Translations under genes and position numbers: made by a program
Assembly: GCA_024036415.1 (NCBI GenBank)
Contig: JAMWET010001253.1
Coordinates: 87,385-151,384, forward strand
Direction of reading: 5' to 3'
DNA from: Prochilodus magdalenae
Taxonomy: Eukaryota > Chordata > Actinopteri > Characiformes > Prochilodontidae
DNA length: 64,000 bases
Shown: positions 27,601 through 40,044 of the stretch, in pieces
Layout: each line of letters opens with the position of its first letter
Numbering within the stretch: position 1 is the first letter of the stretch
The notes under the pieces: generated by a model
Told to the model about the DNA's origin: nothing
Databases searched by the model: none
Seen by the model: the letters and a program-made list of their open reading frames with translations, nothing else

Positions 27601-30600
27601 ATTCAGTGGGACGGTGCACTGTGTGCATACTGCATCAGCATGTAAAAGCACCAGCTTTAGCACCTGAATATGTGCTTAAGTGCATGTGTTTGTGTGTGTA
27701 CCTGCAGTACATAGTCCAGAGCATCTGATCTGAAGCCTTTGCGGGCCATCAACAGGGATTGGCTGGCCTCCTCTACCTCATGCTGCTTACCCCGCGGAGC
27801 CTGAGCATTCTTCCACAATGCTGTCTCCAAAGATTCACTACTGCGTTCAAATTCCTTGCGTACGTCTTTAAAGCGCTTTACATCCCTGCGAAGCAAAAAG
27901 GTAGAAAATAATGTGAAGACCATTTGAAAAGTACATGTACACTTTTCCATGTACACATAGTTACTAACTGAACCTGAGGCACTCTCACTAATAACAGTCC
28001 AGTTTAACTGACCTCATATTTGTAACATAGTAGGAACAACACCTGCTAATAGAAACTGGTGCCACTATGTTGTTATTGTTACTAAGTGTGTGGCCTATTG
28101 CATAACACTGATGTCAACATGCATGATTTGAGTTTTTAATCTGCAATATCTGTGGTACTTTGAGGAAATGACGCAGATACCTTATCCTGTACAATTCATC
28201 CAGTTTAAGCCTGTGAACTGCTCCGATTCTACATTTAATTTTTAACCTATCCACTTATGAAATCTGTGAGAAATCATGTATGTAAACAGAAAACAACCCA
28301 TTTGTTTAAATAAGACCACTTTACCTCTCAGAATTAAACAGGATGGATTTGTCAGCGTGTCTTTAAGGCTGATATATGTAAATGACACCCTTCTGATTGG
28401 CTGCACTGTATTGTTCCTTCTACAAAAAGCTGTACGCACTGAAACACTGTATGGGCTAAATGGCTGCAGGCTAAAGAGATGAATATCAGTAAATGTGTCA
28501 CAAAAACAACAAATCAAAAGTGGGTTGTTTTTGCAGCCTGGTTTGCATATATGGGGTATATGAACTGGGTTGCTAACTCTGCATTTATATACCATTTTAT
28601 GCTTCTTCATTAGAAAAGAAAAAAAAAAAAACAGTTAAAACAATCTAGTTTCCCATAAAATGGGCTCTTTAAAAAGACACAACAGAGCCTCCCCTGGGAA
28701 AACTAATCTAGGTCCAATAACAGTGCTTATATCTGAGATAAATTATACATATAGCTCTTGCTCAAAATTAAATATGTACCAGTTGAAAAGAAACTGGTGA
28801 AGATTAGGGAGCAGTTAAAGCAGCATCTGACAGTAAAACCCTCCTTTAACATCCATCAGTTAGTGAAATCCACATGTTCCATAAGTTTTAGATCATGTTT
28901 GGAATCATGGGAATAAAATAAGACTTGAACTCACTCCTTCACAAAACTCTGCAACCTCAATTTCACTGCCTTATGTGTGGTTTCAATGAGTTCCTGTCCG
29001 GATAGAGAGAATTAGGGAAAAACAAAGAGGAGAAAGTGAGTATACAAAGACACATCTTGTGGCTGTGTGAGCATGTTTCTTGGTTACCATCAGCAACGAT
29101 GAAAAGGATTAAACGTGTGGTGTCTGGACTAACCTCCTGGTTACTGAGAATGATGGACAACTTCATGGAGAACTTTTCTAAACACTCCTGCAGGAGACAC
29201 CCCAGGCAGAAAGAATCCTCATTAAACATGACTACATTCCCACAGACATAAACTTCATTATATAGGTTCCACAAACAAGTACTTGCAAAGAGAAAAATGA
29301 GCTCAGAATCCATATTTTCATGGTTACACTTCCTGTCTAATGGCTTTGTTGGACACCACAAACTGCAGGCAGCTCTTGTTTACAGTTGTATTGGCCAAAC
29401 CATGCGGTCATAGTTAGTCACTTTGTCGAAGTTCCTCTTCACATTATCAAAGACAAATGATCACATCCCAGTATTTATTTATGGGCTAGAGCATGTGGCT
29501 AAACTTGAAGTCCTAGCGGCAGTGTGATCTTCAATGACATCTTGATTTACTGTTTAGCGAATGCTTTCTGAACGCTAATTAGTTGTGCATGCAGTACCCA
29601 GAGACTGCAAATCTCCAATGGTAAAGATATGTTCTGAAGTCAGCCTCTTGTAGTCGGTGCATTTACACAGGGAAATAAAGCAGGATGTAGGGTACTTTTA
29701 GCGGACGATTTACTAGAACCACTGAGAAATCCCGTGTAGAATGTCCCATTATGCTTGCACTGAGCAGTTACAGGTTGCCATATGTAGCAGAAGGCTGCAA
29801 ACTGGAATTTTTTAAATGGCCAATGAATGTCCAAGGTCTACATCATTAAATTCATTTTTAATACAAGACTTTGGTGGAGTGTATAAAGCAGTGGTAAAGC
29901 ACCGTTCACTCTTGAGTTTCAAATCTAGAAAATAAGATGCAATTCTTTTTTTGATTTATGGATTTAGAAATATTCACCTGCTGACGCTACATTGGTGTAG
30001 CTCTGCCCATTCACACAGACACTTTAAGCAGTGTTTCTGCCACGACTGCTTTTTAAGGCTCAGTACATAGCAGCCACTCAGAGGTCATTTGCATGTCTCT
30101 GTCTTAAAGTCAAGTAAACAAAAACTCCTTCTAAGGAGGTTGGAAAACAATTATTCACTGACTGCTTTTGATCCATAATCCCACCCAAATCTTCTGAGAG
30201 GACCCGAAATTAAACACAATAAAGAAAATGTAGGAAATAGACATTTGGCTGGAGGCTATTCATGTGTCATTTGATAAGGCTTAGTGGGTATCTGTCATTT
30301 CCATGCAAAACGTTACTGTTTGATATGAGACAGCGCTACCCCACACAAGCTGAACAATGAATATAAAATACAGTACATAGTGACAATGACTATCAAATTA
30401 TTTGAAACACACGATACCTTTCCAAAAAAAGAGGACTGATTACATAGCCATGGCTGGATCTCTATAAAATCTTTCCACCTAGGATTATCAAGGATACCCC
30501 TGAACACACTGCTGTCTCTTAATGTGTAATGATCCTGTGAAGTGCTCACCCCCAGAGTCTTGTCTTTAGAACAGTTGTATCCCAGATCCCTGAGCCCATT

Positions 30601-33600
30601 CACAAAGCTCTTACTATTCTGGCAGTATGTGCGGCCTGCCTCCAGCATGGAGTTGCACTGCTTCACCAACTGTACACAAACAAACACACAGAGTTACATA
30701 GAAAAATTCCTGACCTTAGTGATCAGTACTACCTTTGTGGACATATGACCTTAACAGTAACTTTAGACTAGTCCTACGGAGGAAGTCTGGAAGCCCTGTT
30801 TAACTTCACTGAGGTCAGAATTGAAAACATTTGGTGGCCCGTTGAAGGGGAATTGGACCAAGGTGGTTAAAAGCTATTGATTTGATGATTCCTCTTTCCA
30901 GTTCCTCCAAACACAGGTTGAATACTACCTCTCTTCATTAAACTCTCCCAGCAGGAGTTCTGAGAGAAGAACAAGGGGAAGAATGGCACTTCTCCTCTCA
31001 AAATGAGTATGACTAAGGTTCTGAATATGAACTGCGGAACAGAAAAAATGAGTTCCAAGTAAAAATTCATTGCCATTCTCATAAAGGAAAAAAAAGAACA
31101 AACCGGCTATAGCAGTGGGCGGGTACAGTGAGGCAACACTTTTTATTGTTTGTTATTGTTGTTTGAATTACTTCCAGTGCAGTCCAGTGAATATAAACAG
31201 AATGTATGCATTCATAAGGATAAATAAAGAACTCATTTTAAAACTGATAGGGAAAGAATTAATACACCATATAACAATATGCATAAATGTACATAAAAGT
31301 GAAATATCAAAAATACAAAACAACAATGCCTTGTGCGAACTCCACCTGGTGTCATTATGAAAGCCTCTGCCAAAAGGTATGGAAGATTTCACGGTGAAGG
31401 TGAAGGAGTTTCTCAGTGACAACATTATTAAACAACACCTTATTATTAAAGCAACAGACCTTAAACATTCCTGTCAGTACAACCGGTTCAATAAAATGCA
31501 AGTGTAAAGTTCAAGAAATCATAACTAACCGTTCCTCTGACAGGTGCACCATGCAATATTTCACTCAGATGAAAAGGAATAAGAAAGGTAAAAAAAGAAG
31601 CCAGCAGTTACTCAAAAAGAGTTCTGCTAAATAAAGAAGCACCGAGGTGCATGTGAAAAATGTGCACATGAGCGTTTATGTACTCATCAGACTAAATCAA
31701 AAATAGACCTCTGTGTCAACAATTCGACTCGTTGGGTTTGGTTAAGGACGGGGGTCACGATTCCAACAGCGCTGCACCTACAGTGAAGTACTAAGGTAGA
31801 AGCATCACAACATAGTGCTGCTTCTCTGAAATGGGGCATTACACGTCACTGAGGGAAAGATAAATGCACCGGGACATATCAGAGTAAATATATAAGTCCC
31901 ATCAGCCAGGAAAGCAGAGAGGGGGATATTTCAACACAACAACAACTTAAATATACACCCAAAACCCACAACACTGGTTTCTAACAAATATGAAGGCATG
32001 ATGGTGCTTGCATCCACTGAACGCCACTGAAAATCTACTGAGACTTTTAAAGCTGTGAGTCTCAAATACTCGACCCATGAAATATAACGGAACTGAGGAG
32101 GGAGATGCTAAATAAGCTAATTACCTCTTTGGATTAATGTACTAACATTATTTATTTGTGTTACAATATGTGTGTTTTGGAGGATAAATACATTTAGGGG
32201 GTATGACCACAAAACAGATTCCTCAATTAGCCAGACAACCTAAGCCCAAAGATCAGGAGTGTTTAGTAGAAAGGTCCCTTAGCTCTTTTCTTATTGGACA
32301 GTCTGGACTTCGGGCTTAAGTTGTCTAGCTAACTAAAAAGTATTCTGAGTACACAGTTAAAAGATATTATGTGTGTTAATTTAAGGTGAATATACACTGG
32401 AAGTACATCGACAATCTTAAAGTTTCGCCCAATTAAAAGTAAAGCCCAGTTAGCACAGAGTACCAGCACACGCTCATTAGCTTCATGCAAACTGAAACAT
32501 CTGGTACCATTGGACAGCACTGTTATACAGAATGTTATCAATACTGCTCAGCACTAATTGGTTACAGATGTTGCTACGGCTCTCTTACCTTCTCGAGACG
32601 TGTCTCCAGATCATTTACGTCCCCCTCCACGTCCTCAATGGCCGCCCTGACAACAACAAACACCTGTGAGCATGGGCCTGCAGTTATGAGACCAGAGTAT
32701 CCAGATGTAGTCCCTGAGGTTTGGTGATTTCTCAGCTCAGCAGTTGGTTGCAAGGTCTACTAGATGTCGGAGCAGGGAAATCACCAAACTTCAGGACTAA
32801 TATTGGGCATCAGTTTGTCAGAACATTCTTAAAACATGCCCAGGACCTGCGTCTGATGAAGGTCATGATATCCAAAAGCTCAGGCTGACTTTAGCCTATT
32901 TTCTTCTATAGTACTCTGCAAAGACCCCATATTTCTACAGTTTCCAATCAAAACAGCAATTAAGTTAATGCTTTGTGGTGGTCAGTCCACTGTTCTGAGA
33001 ACATCATCAGCTTCATTGACAAATGAGCACAAATGTCCAGCATGCTGCACACTGAATGTGTTTTCAATCAGCACAAAAATAGCAAATGTATTATATTATT
33101 TGGTATTCACCAGTGACATATTTAATAAGATCTAATAAGGTTAAAACATTTTAAAGCTTTCCGACTGCAGCCCTTCGGGTTAAGCTGTTTGAGCCCAGTG
33201 TTTCTTTTCTGCAGAAACTCCTCTCTCAGATCATTTTTATTCTCTTTCTTCCTCACTGACACACAAACTATGCTCATGCAACTAAGTCAGCCCTTGCGTA
33301 ACTCTTTGCACGACAAACTCATTGCAGATGTACTTGGTAAATTAAGAATGGCTGCCATGTTTGTGTTTCTATGGGCAACTCTGTATATATGTGTGCGTGT
33401 ATGTGAATTAGTCAGAATCTCCTCTCCTCTATCTTGGGCATGTGTTTTTGAAAGTGTGATGCATGCGTGCTGACAACATTTATGTCTTGCGGCTTCCGCT
33501 AGGTCTCCGAGCAGACACAGAGAGAAGAGTATGACTTGAAGAAACAGGTAGAGAGAGAGAAGAAAGGGAAAACAGCAGAGAAAGATGTGGAAAAAAAATT

Positions 33601-35617
33601 GTCTCTGCAATGTACAGACACATGGAGAAAGGAGAGGGAAAACGGGTGCAGATCTATAACAGAAAAAAATATTTCTGCAATGAGCAAACTGTCATTAGTG
33701 TAATCTGAACCCACTGCTGGACAATATCTACATAATAATTACAGTGAGTGACTGTGAGCCTGCTGGTCTGTGTGTCTGCTGGTCTGTGTGTCTGCTGTGC
33801 TTATGAGAGGCTTAACATTTCCGTAGTGATCCACCCCTGAACACACACTTCCTGTCTCATGTTTATCATGTTGGTATCGCCTCACTTCCTGACTCTGCAC
33901 CCCCCCTCTGCTCGCACACCATCGTTGCTGAGCAACGGGAGGCAGCAGTGGAAAGTAAGCTGGACATGGACTATGCTCACGTCCAAAGCTTCTTTTTGCT
34001 CTTTCTCTCGATCGCTGTCCCCATCTTCACGTTCTACTGAGCCTGTGTGAGGGACTATTAATGCCAGCGGGGTGCTTGGTCACCAGTGAAAAAATGCAAG
34101 CCAGCTGCATATCTAACTCTGCAGACAGAGATAAGTGAAGAAGCACAGAGAGAGAGAGAACGCAAGAGACAGAGAGCGAGAGAGACAGACAGATAGAGAC
34201 AGAGAAAGATAGAGAGAGACAGAGAGAGAGAAAACGCAAGCAAATGCATGCATTTAGTTATGTGTATATTTCTGGCTGGCTGTGGCCTAGTTTTGTAACC
34301 CACTCCACCCCCTTCTCTAACTGTGTCAGAAGTGCTACATCGGAGCCCCGAGAACACACAAACAACTCAAACTTTCCACCCTGTTAGTCCACCTAACAAG
34401 AAAAAAAGAGAGTGAGAGTAGGAGCGAGAGCAAGAACGAGAATGAAAGCAAGAGGGCTATCAGTAAGCAAGCATCAGTGAAACCAAACTGAACATATAAA
34501 TACACGTTTAATATTCACACACACACACATACACACATCTTTGTATATAAGAAAGAGTGACAAGAAAAGTCACCGGCACTCCTTAGTGGCATGGCAGACA
34601 TACAACCACACCCAAAACAACACCAACCCAGTATTAGATCTTTCAGAAGTCAGATAAAAATGCCTCTTTCTCTGAACCTATAATTTGACTAAGTAGGGCT
34701 TAGAAGGATTTGCCTCAGTTCGACCCGCCAACACCCCCCAAACCAGAAACTTGAGGGAGACTCTCAGAAGGAGAATATTTTTTCTTAGTGTATAATTACC
34801 ATCTTTTACAATGCTTTAAAACAGCGGTGTAACAATACACTCGATCAGATTCTGGGTCCATGATTCGGTAGTCAATAATCACTACAATATTCTGAACACA
34901 ATTCAAACTAGGAGAATTAAAGACTCCAATGAGAGCAGAGCTGGGAGGAGTGCAGTGCTGGAGTGAGGTGTTGATTGGTTCTGATCATTAACCAGGTCAG
35001 TTGCATTAGAAGGCATAACTAAGAGAATGCCCATATTCTCCAGGACGCAGGGTCACACCTCCACATGGCACACTGCCCCAGTACTGCACGTCGTTACACC
35101 ACTACACTAAGAAAACACAAGTCCTGCCTCCCAAAAACCACCCCACTTAAACTGAAAAGGGTTTAGGAACTAGATGTTTCCCCTCCCCTTCCCTGTCAGT
35201 GCTGATTCACTCCCTTGTCCTCCGGATCCCATTCATTCCATCCATTCCGCTCAACACACGCACTGTTTCCAGTCCGACTCAGCACAGCTTTAATACCAGG
35301 AGACAAGTTAATGTCAGCCTATTAAGTGTTCCCTCATCAAGTTTCCGCTTAAATGCGCAAATATCTGGCAACTTCAGTAATTCTCTACGAAGGTCAGGAC
35401 GTGCCGCCAAACTCTCAAGGGTGTTATTAGCAGTGTTGTTAGGAAGCCGGGGGCTCTGATAAGCTGACAGATTTGGGTTAACGTAAAACAGAAACCAGAC
35501 ATTTCCTAAACCAGCCCCGATGACTCTGTGCGCAACAGGGTAACGCGGCTGAGGGGGTACTTACCTGAACCTGGGGGAGTCTTTCAGGCACTCTTCGAAG
35601 TCCAGTTTCACGGTCAT
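14112..35617 (-). CDS. acap1: ACAP1: ArfGAP with coiled-coil (BAR), PH and ankyrin repeats, 23 coding exons, exon 15 damaged
   Basis: Exons, 5' to 3': 35565-35617, 32589-32646, 30550-30669, 29134-29187, 28935-28993, 27702-27885, 27342-27386, 27114-27209, 24969-25043, 24747-24859, 24517-24568, 24329-24429, 23946-24057, 22467-22666, 22025-22137, 21773-21867, 20931-21124, 20621-20668, 19750-19925, 18295-18404, 18069-18179, 16510-16568, 14112-14212. With an ordinary 70-nt exon 15 the protein would be 761 aa (human about 740). It begins [17 protein letters not shown], as ACAP1 does. Domains: BAR about 1-245; PH 267-364; ArfGAP zinc finger C413, C416, C433, C436 with catalytic R441; ankyrin repeats about 600-710; C-terminus [21 protein letters not shown]1 stimulates GTP hydrolysis on Arf6 and takes part in endosomal recycling. 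As read, exon 15 shifts frame and would stop translation after residue 456. Confidence 0.93.
14885..15266 (+). mobile_element. Fragment of a Tc1-like transposon (family 3)
   Basis: In acap1 intron 22. A frame at 14897-15142 contains [15 protein letters not shown], a degenerate form of the CPDLNxIExxWxxL block near the catalytic glutamate of Tc1 transposases. About 100 bp after it the sequence CTTTTGCACAGTACTG resembles a terminal inverted repeat of fish Tc1 elements. The other end was not found. Confidence 0.55.
15339..15349. repeat. Poly-C run
   Basis: A homopolymer of about ten C bases in acap1 intron 22, plus an adjoining pyrimidine. Homopolymer lengths like this are prone to read error. 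Confidence 0.8.
16688..17536 (-). mobile_element. Deleted Tc1-like element with long (about 125-bp) inverted repeats (family 2)
   Basis: In acap1 intron 21. The left arm (16691-16821, ending AACACAAGTAAACACAAAATGC) is the inverted copy of the right arm (17409-17533, starting GCATTTTGTGTTTACTTG). On the minus strand, about 17095-17155 reads [18 protein letters not shown], then [10 protein letters not shown], which is the N-terminal helix-turn-helix of a Tc1-type transposase. The catalytic part has been deleted, so the element is not active by itself. Confidence 0.85.
18780..19105 (-). repeat. Copy of the TTAA-type MITE family, inverted
   Basis: In acap1 intron 19. Read on the minus strand it repeats the family blocks: AGGTGCCACATAATGCATTT, an AATTGTTCTCTGAT block, a TTTGCCTTTTTGGTGAGA block, and a GGTTGCTGTTGGGGTTGTGA block near 18830 that is also in the copy at 3150. 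The TTAA flank is mutated at this end. Confidence 0.7.
20569..20619. repeat. (GT)n microsatellite abutting the acap1 exon 18 donor
   Basis: About 25 GT units. On the acap1 sense strand this is a CA repeat that begins two bases inside the intron after exon 18. Confidence 0.95.
20621..20668 (-). other. acap1: acap1 exon 18, 48-nt symmetric possible cassette exon
   Basis: It encodes [15 protein letters not shown] in the linker between the ArfGAP and ankyrin regions. Both boundaries are phase 1 and the length is a multiple of three, so inclusion or skipping would keep the frame. Its donor is AAAG|GTCACA, running straight into a CA repeat. The peptide is serine- and arginine-rich and could be phosphorylated. 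Confidence 0.75.
20762..20796. repeat. (AAAT)n microsatellite
   Basis: About eight tandem AAAT units in acap1 intron 17. Confidence 0.9.
21868..22024. repeat. GA-rich (CT-rich in gene sense) low-complexity tract
   Basis: Between acap1 exons 15 and 16. It serves as an unusually long polypyrimidine tract for the exon 16 acceptor. The same kind of sequence appears inside the damaged exon 15. Confidence 0.8.
22025..22137 (-). other. acap1: acap1 exon 15, frame-disrupted
   Basis: Splice sites are intact (acceptor CTGTAG before 22137, donor AAA|GTAAGG after 22025). The exon starts correctly with SLGVHFS after R441. It then carries extra pyrimidine-rich sequence, an out-of-frame RSLTLDS block (about 22078-22098) and further pyrimidine-rich sequence, before ending in LLK-like codons. 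It is 113 nt where exon phases demand a length of 1 mod 3 and the family has about 70 nt. In the incoming frame a TAA occurs at 22089-22091. Skipping the exon does not help, because exon 14 ends with two bases of a codon and exon 16 starts at a codon boundary, which gives an immediate TGA. Confidence 0.8.
22239..22316. repeat. Exact 28-bp direct repeat, 50-bp period
   Basis: The 28-bp block beginning TTTTCATAAACACACTTAAC occurs at 22239-22266 and again at 22289-22316. It lies about 100 bp upstream (in gene sense) of the damaged acap1 exon 15. Confidence 0.95.
22960..23235 (-). mobile_element. Fragment of Tc1-like element (family 1)
   Basis: In acap1 intron 13. The minus strand reads [21 protein letters not shown] in pieces: [11 protein letters not shown] (near 23020-23052) and SGMSAPCVL. 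This matches CHGATLNGSM...PAFVL in the element at 44446-45249. Ends are not clear. Confidence 0.6.
23410..23735 (+). mobile_element. 3' tail of an L2/CR1-like LINE
   Basis: It ends in ATGACAATAAAGTTGAATTG followed by short TTGAA repeats, the kind of 3' terminus seen in fish L2-type LINEs. It includes a polymorphic-looking GTACT run (near 23563) and a TATA/CA stretch (near 23620). No reverse-transcriptase sequence is attached. It lies in acap1 intron 13. Confidence 0.7.
23876..23928. repeat. (GT)n microsatellite just downstream of the acap1 exon 13 donor
   Basis: About 26 GT units ending 18 bp from the exon 13 donor at 23945. In gene sense it is an intronic CA repeat. Confidence 0.95.
24608..24647. 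repeat. Compound (CA)n(TA)n microsatellite
   Basis: In acap1 intron 10, about 40 bp upstream (gene sense) of the exon 11 acceptor. Confidence 0.9.
25145..25535. repeat. Degenerate ~30-bp tandem repeat
   Basis: The core CCTCTAAATACTG followed by TTATTTTTGCC recurs with drift roughly every 28-31 bp, for example near 25148, 25257, 25320, 25348, 25376, 25424, 25451 and 25483. About ten or more old copies fill most of acap1 intron 8. I recognise no named family. Confidence 0.7.
28994..32588. other. acap1 introns 2-4, otherwise featureless
   Basis: Apart from exons 3 and 4, I saw only AT-rich sequence and short homopolymers. No other gene or intact element was recognised. Confidence 0.5.
32647..35564. 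other. acap1 intron 1
   Basis: A 2.9-kb first intron with GA-rich low-complexity blocks (about 34140-34235 and 34400-34455), a CTGGTCTGTGTGTCTG duplication at about 33760-33792 and a short CA tract near 34515. First introns often carry enhancers, but none can be identified here. Confidence 0.5.
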
Positions 35618-36330
35618 TCTGACACGTTTAAAAAGCACAATCTACTCGAACAGTACTGTTATTCCTCCTTGGCTCATGGAAGTGCGAAAAAGGGTGAGCC
35701 AACTTCTCCTCTGTGCCGTGTCAGCTCCTAAACAGCGTCCGAAACTTTGGTCGTCTTCATCGCAGTCAGTCAGACAGTGATGGCATGTACCTCACGGACT
35801 CGTTTTGAACCTACTCAGAGCCTCGGGAGGAGAAGAATTCATACTTTCCCAAACCGGTCCTTGTTGTTCCACTCATCCGAAAACAAATTAAAACCAGGGC
35901 ATATATACACATACACAACGGCCAGTAATAAATAGCAGGAAAAAGGAGAGCAGCGTCACTTCAGCGTGTGCTCCTTCTTCGTCTTCGCCTTCTTCTTCCT
36001 ACCCAGCGCGCGCCTGCTCATCAGACATCAGAGCGCTCCGCCTCTTTTCGTGACTTTGTACCTTTATGTCTTCTGCCTGTAGCCCGTTTCATACTATTAA
36101 ACTACACGGTAGAAGTAATGGCTCGTCGGGGAATTATATGTCACCGGACGCTCCTCTTTTTCCTGTCTCTTGTGCCTCAGTCGTTGATCCACCTGCCCCA
36201 CCACCCGCGGAGTTTTCTTACCACCCGTATTGGGGAAACTCTCGATCTTCTGCGCTAGGATTGGCTAACACCTGACTCAGGATTGGCTGGTATCGACGGT
36301 GCACGAGCAGGAGGCGGGCCTTGTCTGAAT
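35618..36330 (-). promoter_or_regulatory. Probable acap1 promoter and 5' UTR region
   Basis: This lies immediately upstream of the acap1 ATG, which has A at -3 (CAGAATGA). CpG density rises, for example CCAGCGCGCGCC near 36003. No convincing TATA box was placed, so the start site is inferred only. A leftward reading is expected from the direction of acap1. Confidence 0.45.
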
Positions 36331-39300
36331 ACGGGTGGGGAAAAACTTAACCTGCACTCTACTTCCGGGTGGTCCACCTGACTAATAAACTAGCTACTCG
36401 GAGACTTGTAAATGATTCTGTACTTACGAGAGAGACACTTTTTCTTTTCCATTATTATTTGTTTAAATGTCCTGCCATACAGATAAGCATCTTAACAAGT
36501 CTCTATAAGGGCATACGTTTAAATCTGTGCATAATAACAACAACAACAGTAATAGTTGGTCTAGAGCGTGTGTTTAAGTGGCTGGCCATGCAGCTGCAGT
36601 TATTTTCTGCAGAGTCATCACACACAACGATTCACTGTATACTGTGGTCTATACTGAACTCTATTCTATTCTCAGAGTAGGTAAGGCTACATACCTCACT
36701 TTAGGGGAGTAATTAGTAAGATGATTAACCTGTCAATTTAATAAACAATAGGGGGCAAAAATAAATACTAGAAAAGATACAGTCCCTCCTTTCCTTTTTA
36801 CTATTTTCAGCAACTTAATCCCTTTACTTACCTAGCACATCTCCAGCAGTGAAAAGCAACACTAATGTTAACTTTTGTGTTACTTCTATTTATATCACTT
36901 CTTCTATTTGCTGCCAAATATGGATTTCATTCAAGAGTGTGCGGCACCGGTTACTTGTTTCTTGAAGACCATTTTTACACCAGTGAAAAAATACAAGGTT
37001 GGTGCTAGTGAAAAATAATGTTGGAATCCGACATCTTCATGTTTCAGTCGTCACAGTTTTTATGTGCTGCTCAGCTAAACTGAAGATAGCTAGCCTTAGC
37101 CTTAGCTTAGGTACAAACATTAGCTCAGTTGCAGTTGAATTTGTTTAAATATTGTAACCCTCCTTATCAGTTGCAGATATATCCTTTTCTCTTTCCCATC
37201 ACAAGGAAAGCTTTAGAATGATAACTGAATGAGTGTTTTTTTATTTATTCTGATCTATTCAAACAATGAGAACCTCACCCAGTAGAGTACTGGCTAGGAT
37301 CCGGATGAGAAGGTCAATACGTCGCAACTAAACATGCAGATACATTGTCAGTGTTACTTCTTCATCCTCTCCTGTTGAACTGATTATCCTTTCTATCTCA
37401 CAGTGACACTATCACCTCTTGGGGTAGTTTTTATGAGACAGGCTGGCCTGAAGCTAGCTAGTTAGCATGCTAACTTCAGTACCTGTCTCTGGAACAATAT
37501 AAATCTCTTTGACATACAGCCAAAACTGTTATTCCGTCACTTTTGGTTGATCATTTTAGATCCTTTTGGAGTGTTCCAAAACACATCATGTAAAAAACAA
37601 AGTTTTCTCACTTTATCGTAAACAAAAATTTAATATAGTCTGTAAACATTCAGTTCCAAGGAGTCTACATATATCTTCCCATTCAGTCCACAGAAGGTCT
37701 GTCCCACATACTCAGGCTGAAGTTCTGAATATGACCGCTTTTACAATGAGGCACAAAAGGCATAAAAATAGCCTGTGATTTTTTGTACAGACCCCCACAC
37801 AAATATGGTGCACCCCAGAGGAAAACAATGTAGGACAATAGTGAAGAAAGAAAAATGTAAGATGTTGGCTCTGTAGCCATGTAAGCTTAAATAACAGGCT
37901 TAACCATGTATGCCAGTAACCATGTAAGCCTAAATATTATTGCATATTAAGTTTATAATATGTAAACTTAATTTGAAAGTCACTATCCATTACGAGGACC
38001 ACATTTGAGTAAACTGCTATGGTAAGTTCCCTAACAAAACTGTGAGCAGTGGACTGGTTAAACCTGTTGGGCCCCACCTCATGCCAGAGACAGAGAAATC
38101 ACCAAGGATAACAGCAGGTACGAAGGAATAGCCACACAGAGACATAGCAGATTTGCTGAAGTTAAGAACATTTGTAGAACATTCAAGGCATTTAAAAGCT
38201 TGTTTACACATGCAAACTAGTAAATATGTAAACAATAAATGTGCACAGGCACATCCACATCCTAGTGTTTCACTGTGGTTCTCATGCAGTTCTCTGGAGT
38301 ACAGACCCATGGACTCTAGTCTCATGGACTTCAGGCCTACTTTCATTTCTTTAACATTTTCTGTTCTGTTAATGTTGTCACGTGGATCTTAATACCAAAT
38401 ATAAACTTAATATGAAGTCGGGGAAAGTTCCACAAGCAAAGGCTCATGTGGTCTTGTGGTGGTCTTATTTAATCAGGATACTGGAAACAAACTTTTCCAG
38501 ATTTTTCATATTCTCCAACATTACAACTTGAAGTGATTTATTTTTTAAATACTTTTGGATTTGCACCAGTCACAACAGCAATTGCAGGGATTCACTTTCA
38601 CTATTCACTTTATAAAGATGTTACTGCAAAAACAAAGAACACCAAACATGAACCAGCTGGACTGAAAAGTCTACTGCTAGTGCATTTCCCATCTGATTAA
38701 TGACCTTTCTGGTAATTTTATGTTGCTCTAAGTGCACCTAAATAGGCTTTTTAGCTACCTGCAATGGACTGATATTGCTATTTTATATATTGCATACACA
38801 CTCACACACATGTCTCCATTTACAGAGTATTGTTTAGAGAATCAAAGGTGTTACCTCATCTGCATCTTCATCTTCATCTGTTGAGTGTAGGATTTGCAAA
38901 ATTGTGTTTAGCTTCAGTTGCCAGTGCTAGCAAACACAGAGGATCCTCTGTGCTAATACAGCAGCTCTACCAGCTGTAGAAAGTTGGAAAACAGGAACAA
39001 TGTAAATCCATTACATACTCGGGTATATCTGACGTTACAGCCTCAAACACAACACAGGTTGACTGTCATCAACAATGTTTTATCTGTTATCATTTATTTA
39101 ATTGTAATCCACCCTGTCTTGGAGCCCTTTGTTTACAAACACTAATTTATTTTATTTCAGTCTGAGCAGCAGCACCAATCAGGCTGAAGTACCTAGTTAT
39201 TTGCAGCATCTGATTTGTTTAGCTCCTTGTTTGTTTGTTTAGCTCCTGATTCGTTTCCTTTTTTTCCAGTTTCTGATTTGTTTGGCTCCTTATTCGCGGT

Positions 39301-40044
39301 TTCTGATTTGTTTGGTGATGGATGGTAAACTAGAGGAAGTGTTTACTTTCGCATACACAATGATTTTGCTGGCCCGAGCTAAATTAATCTTAAATCTCAA
39401 ATATAACCTCAATGTGAAGTTAGGGGAAGTTCCACGAGCAAAGGCCCATGTGGTGCTTTTGCAGTCTGCAGTCCTTCCCAATAAACATTTGAATTGTTTG
39501 AACTGTTTAAACAACAGTGAAATCACATATCTGACTATATTTAAACACCTTTTAGGTGTCCACAGACGGCCATTGTCTGTGCCATTAAATTATTCTTAAA
39601 AAATAACCGTTCCCAATACTCACTTATCCCACTCATCTTCTTAAACTGCTTATCCTTCTGGATTTAAAAGGATTTAAAAAAGCCTTTTACCTTATCTTGG
39701 TGGGTGCTGCTGGAGTCTGGAGCTGTTCTCGATTGAGTTTTCAGATTAAATTTCAGGGAAATCTTCACCTCTGATTGTAAGGACCTGACCTACCTTCTCT
39801 AAACGTCACTCATTGTTAAACAGCACATGGGTCTAGTTGAGTGTAACTGCATCATCCTCAACATGTAGCATTAAAGTGTTTATTTCCTCTTTCACTCTGT
39901 GGCTAAGGGACATTTTCTTTGGATGATGCTGCAGCTAATTACTTCTGACTGGTTTCTGTGCCACACCCCTAAAGGGCTCTGATTGGCCAGTGATTCACTC
40001 ATTTCACTGTGCCCCTAAACAAAGCGGCAACAAAACATCTGTAA
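36331..40044. other. Spacer between divergent acap1 and agfg2
   Basis: No splice-linked exons were found. It contains a diverged duplication (38388-38460 versus 39392-39465) and a cluster of TCTGATTTGTTT-type short repeats at about 39207-39318. Confidence 0.5.

Noticed and set aside
36120..36258. Short plus-strand frame starting MARRGIICH in the acap1 upstream region
   Set aside because: It is short, lies within the presumed promoter, and lacks support beyond an ATG.
39160..39185. Possible miR-15/195/497-like seed (AGCAGCAC)
   Set aside because: Only the seed region matches; the mature sequence and a flanking hairpin are not apparent.
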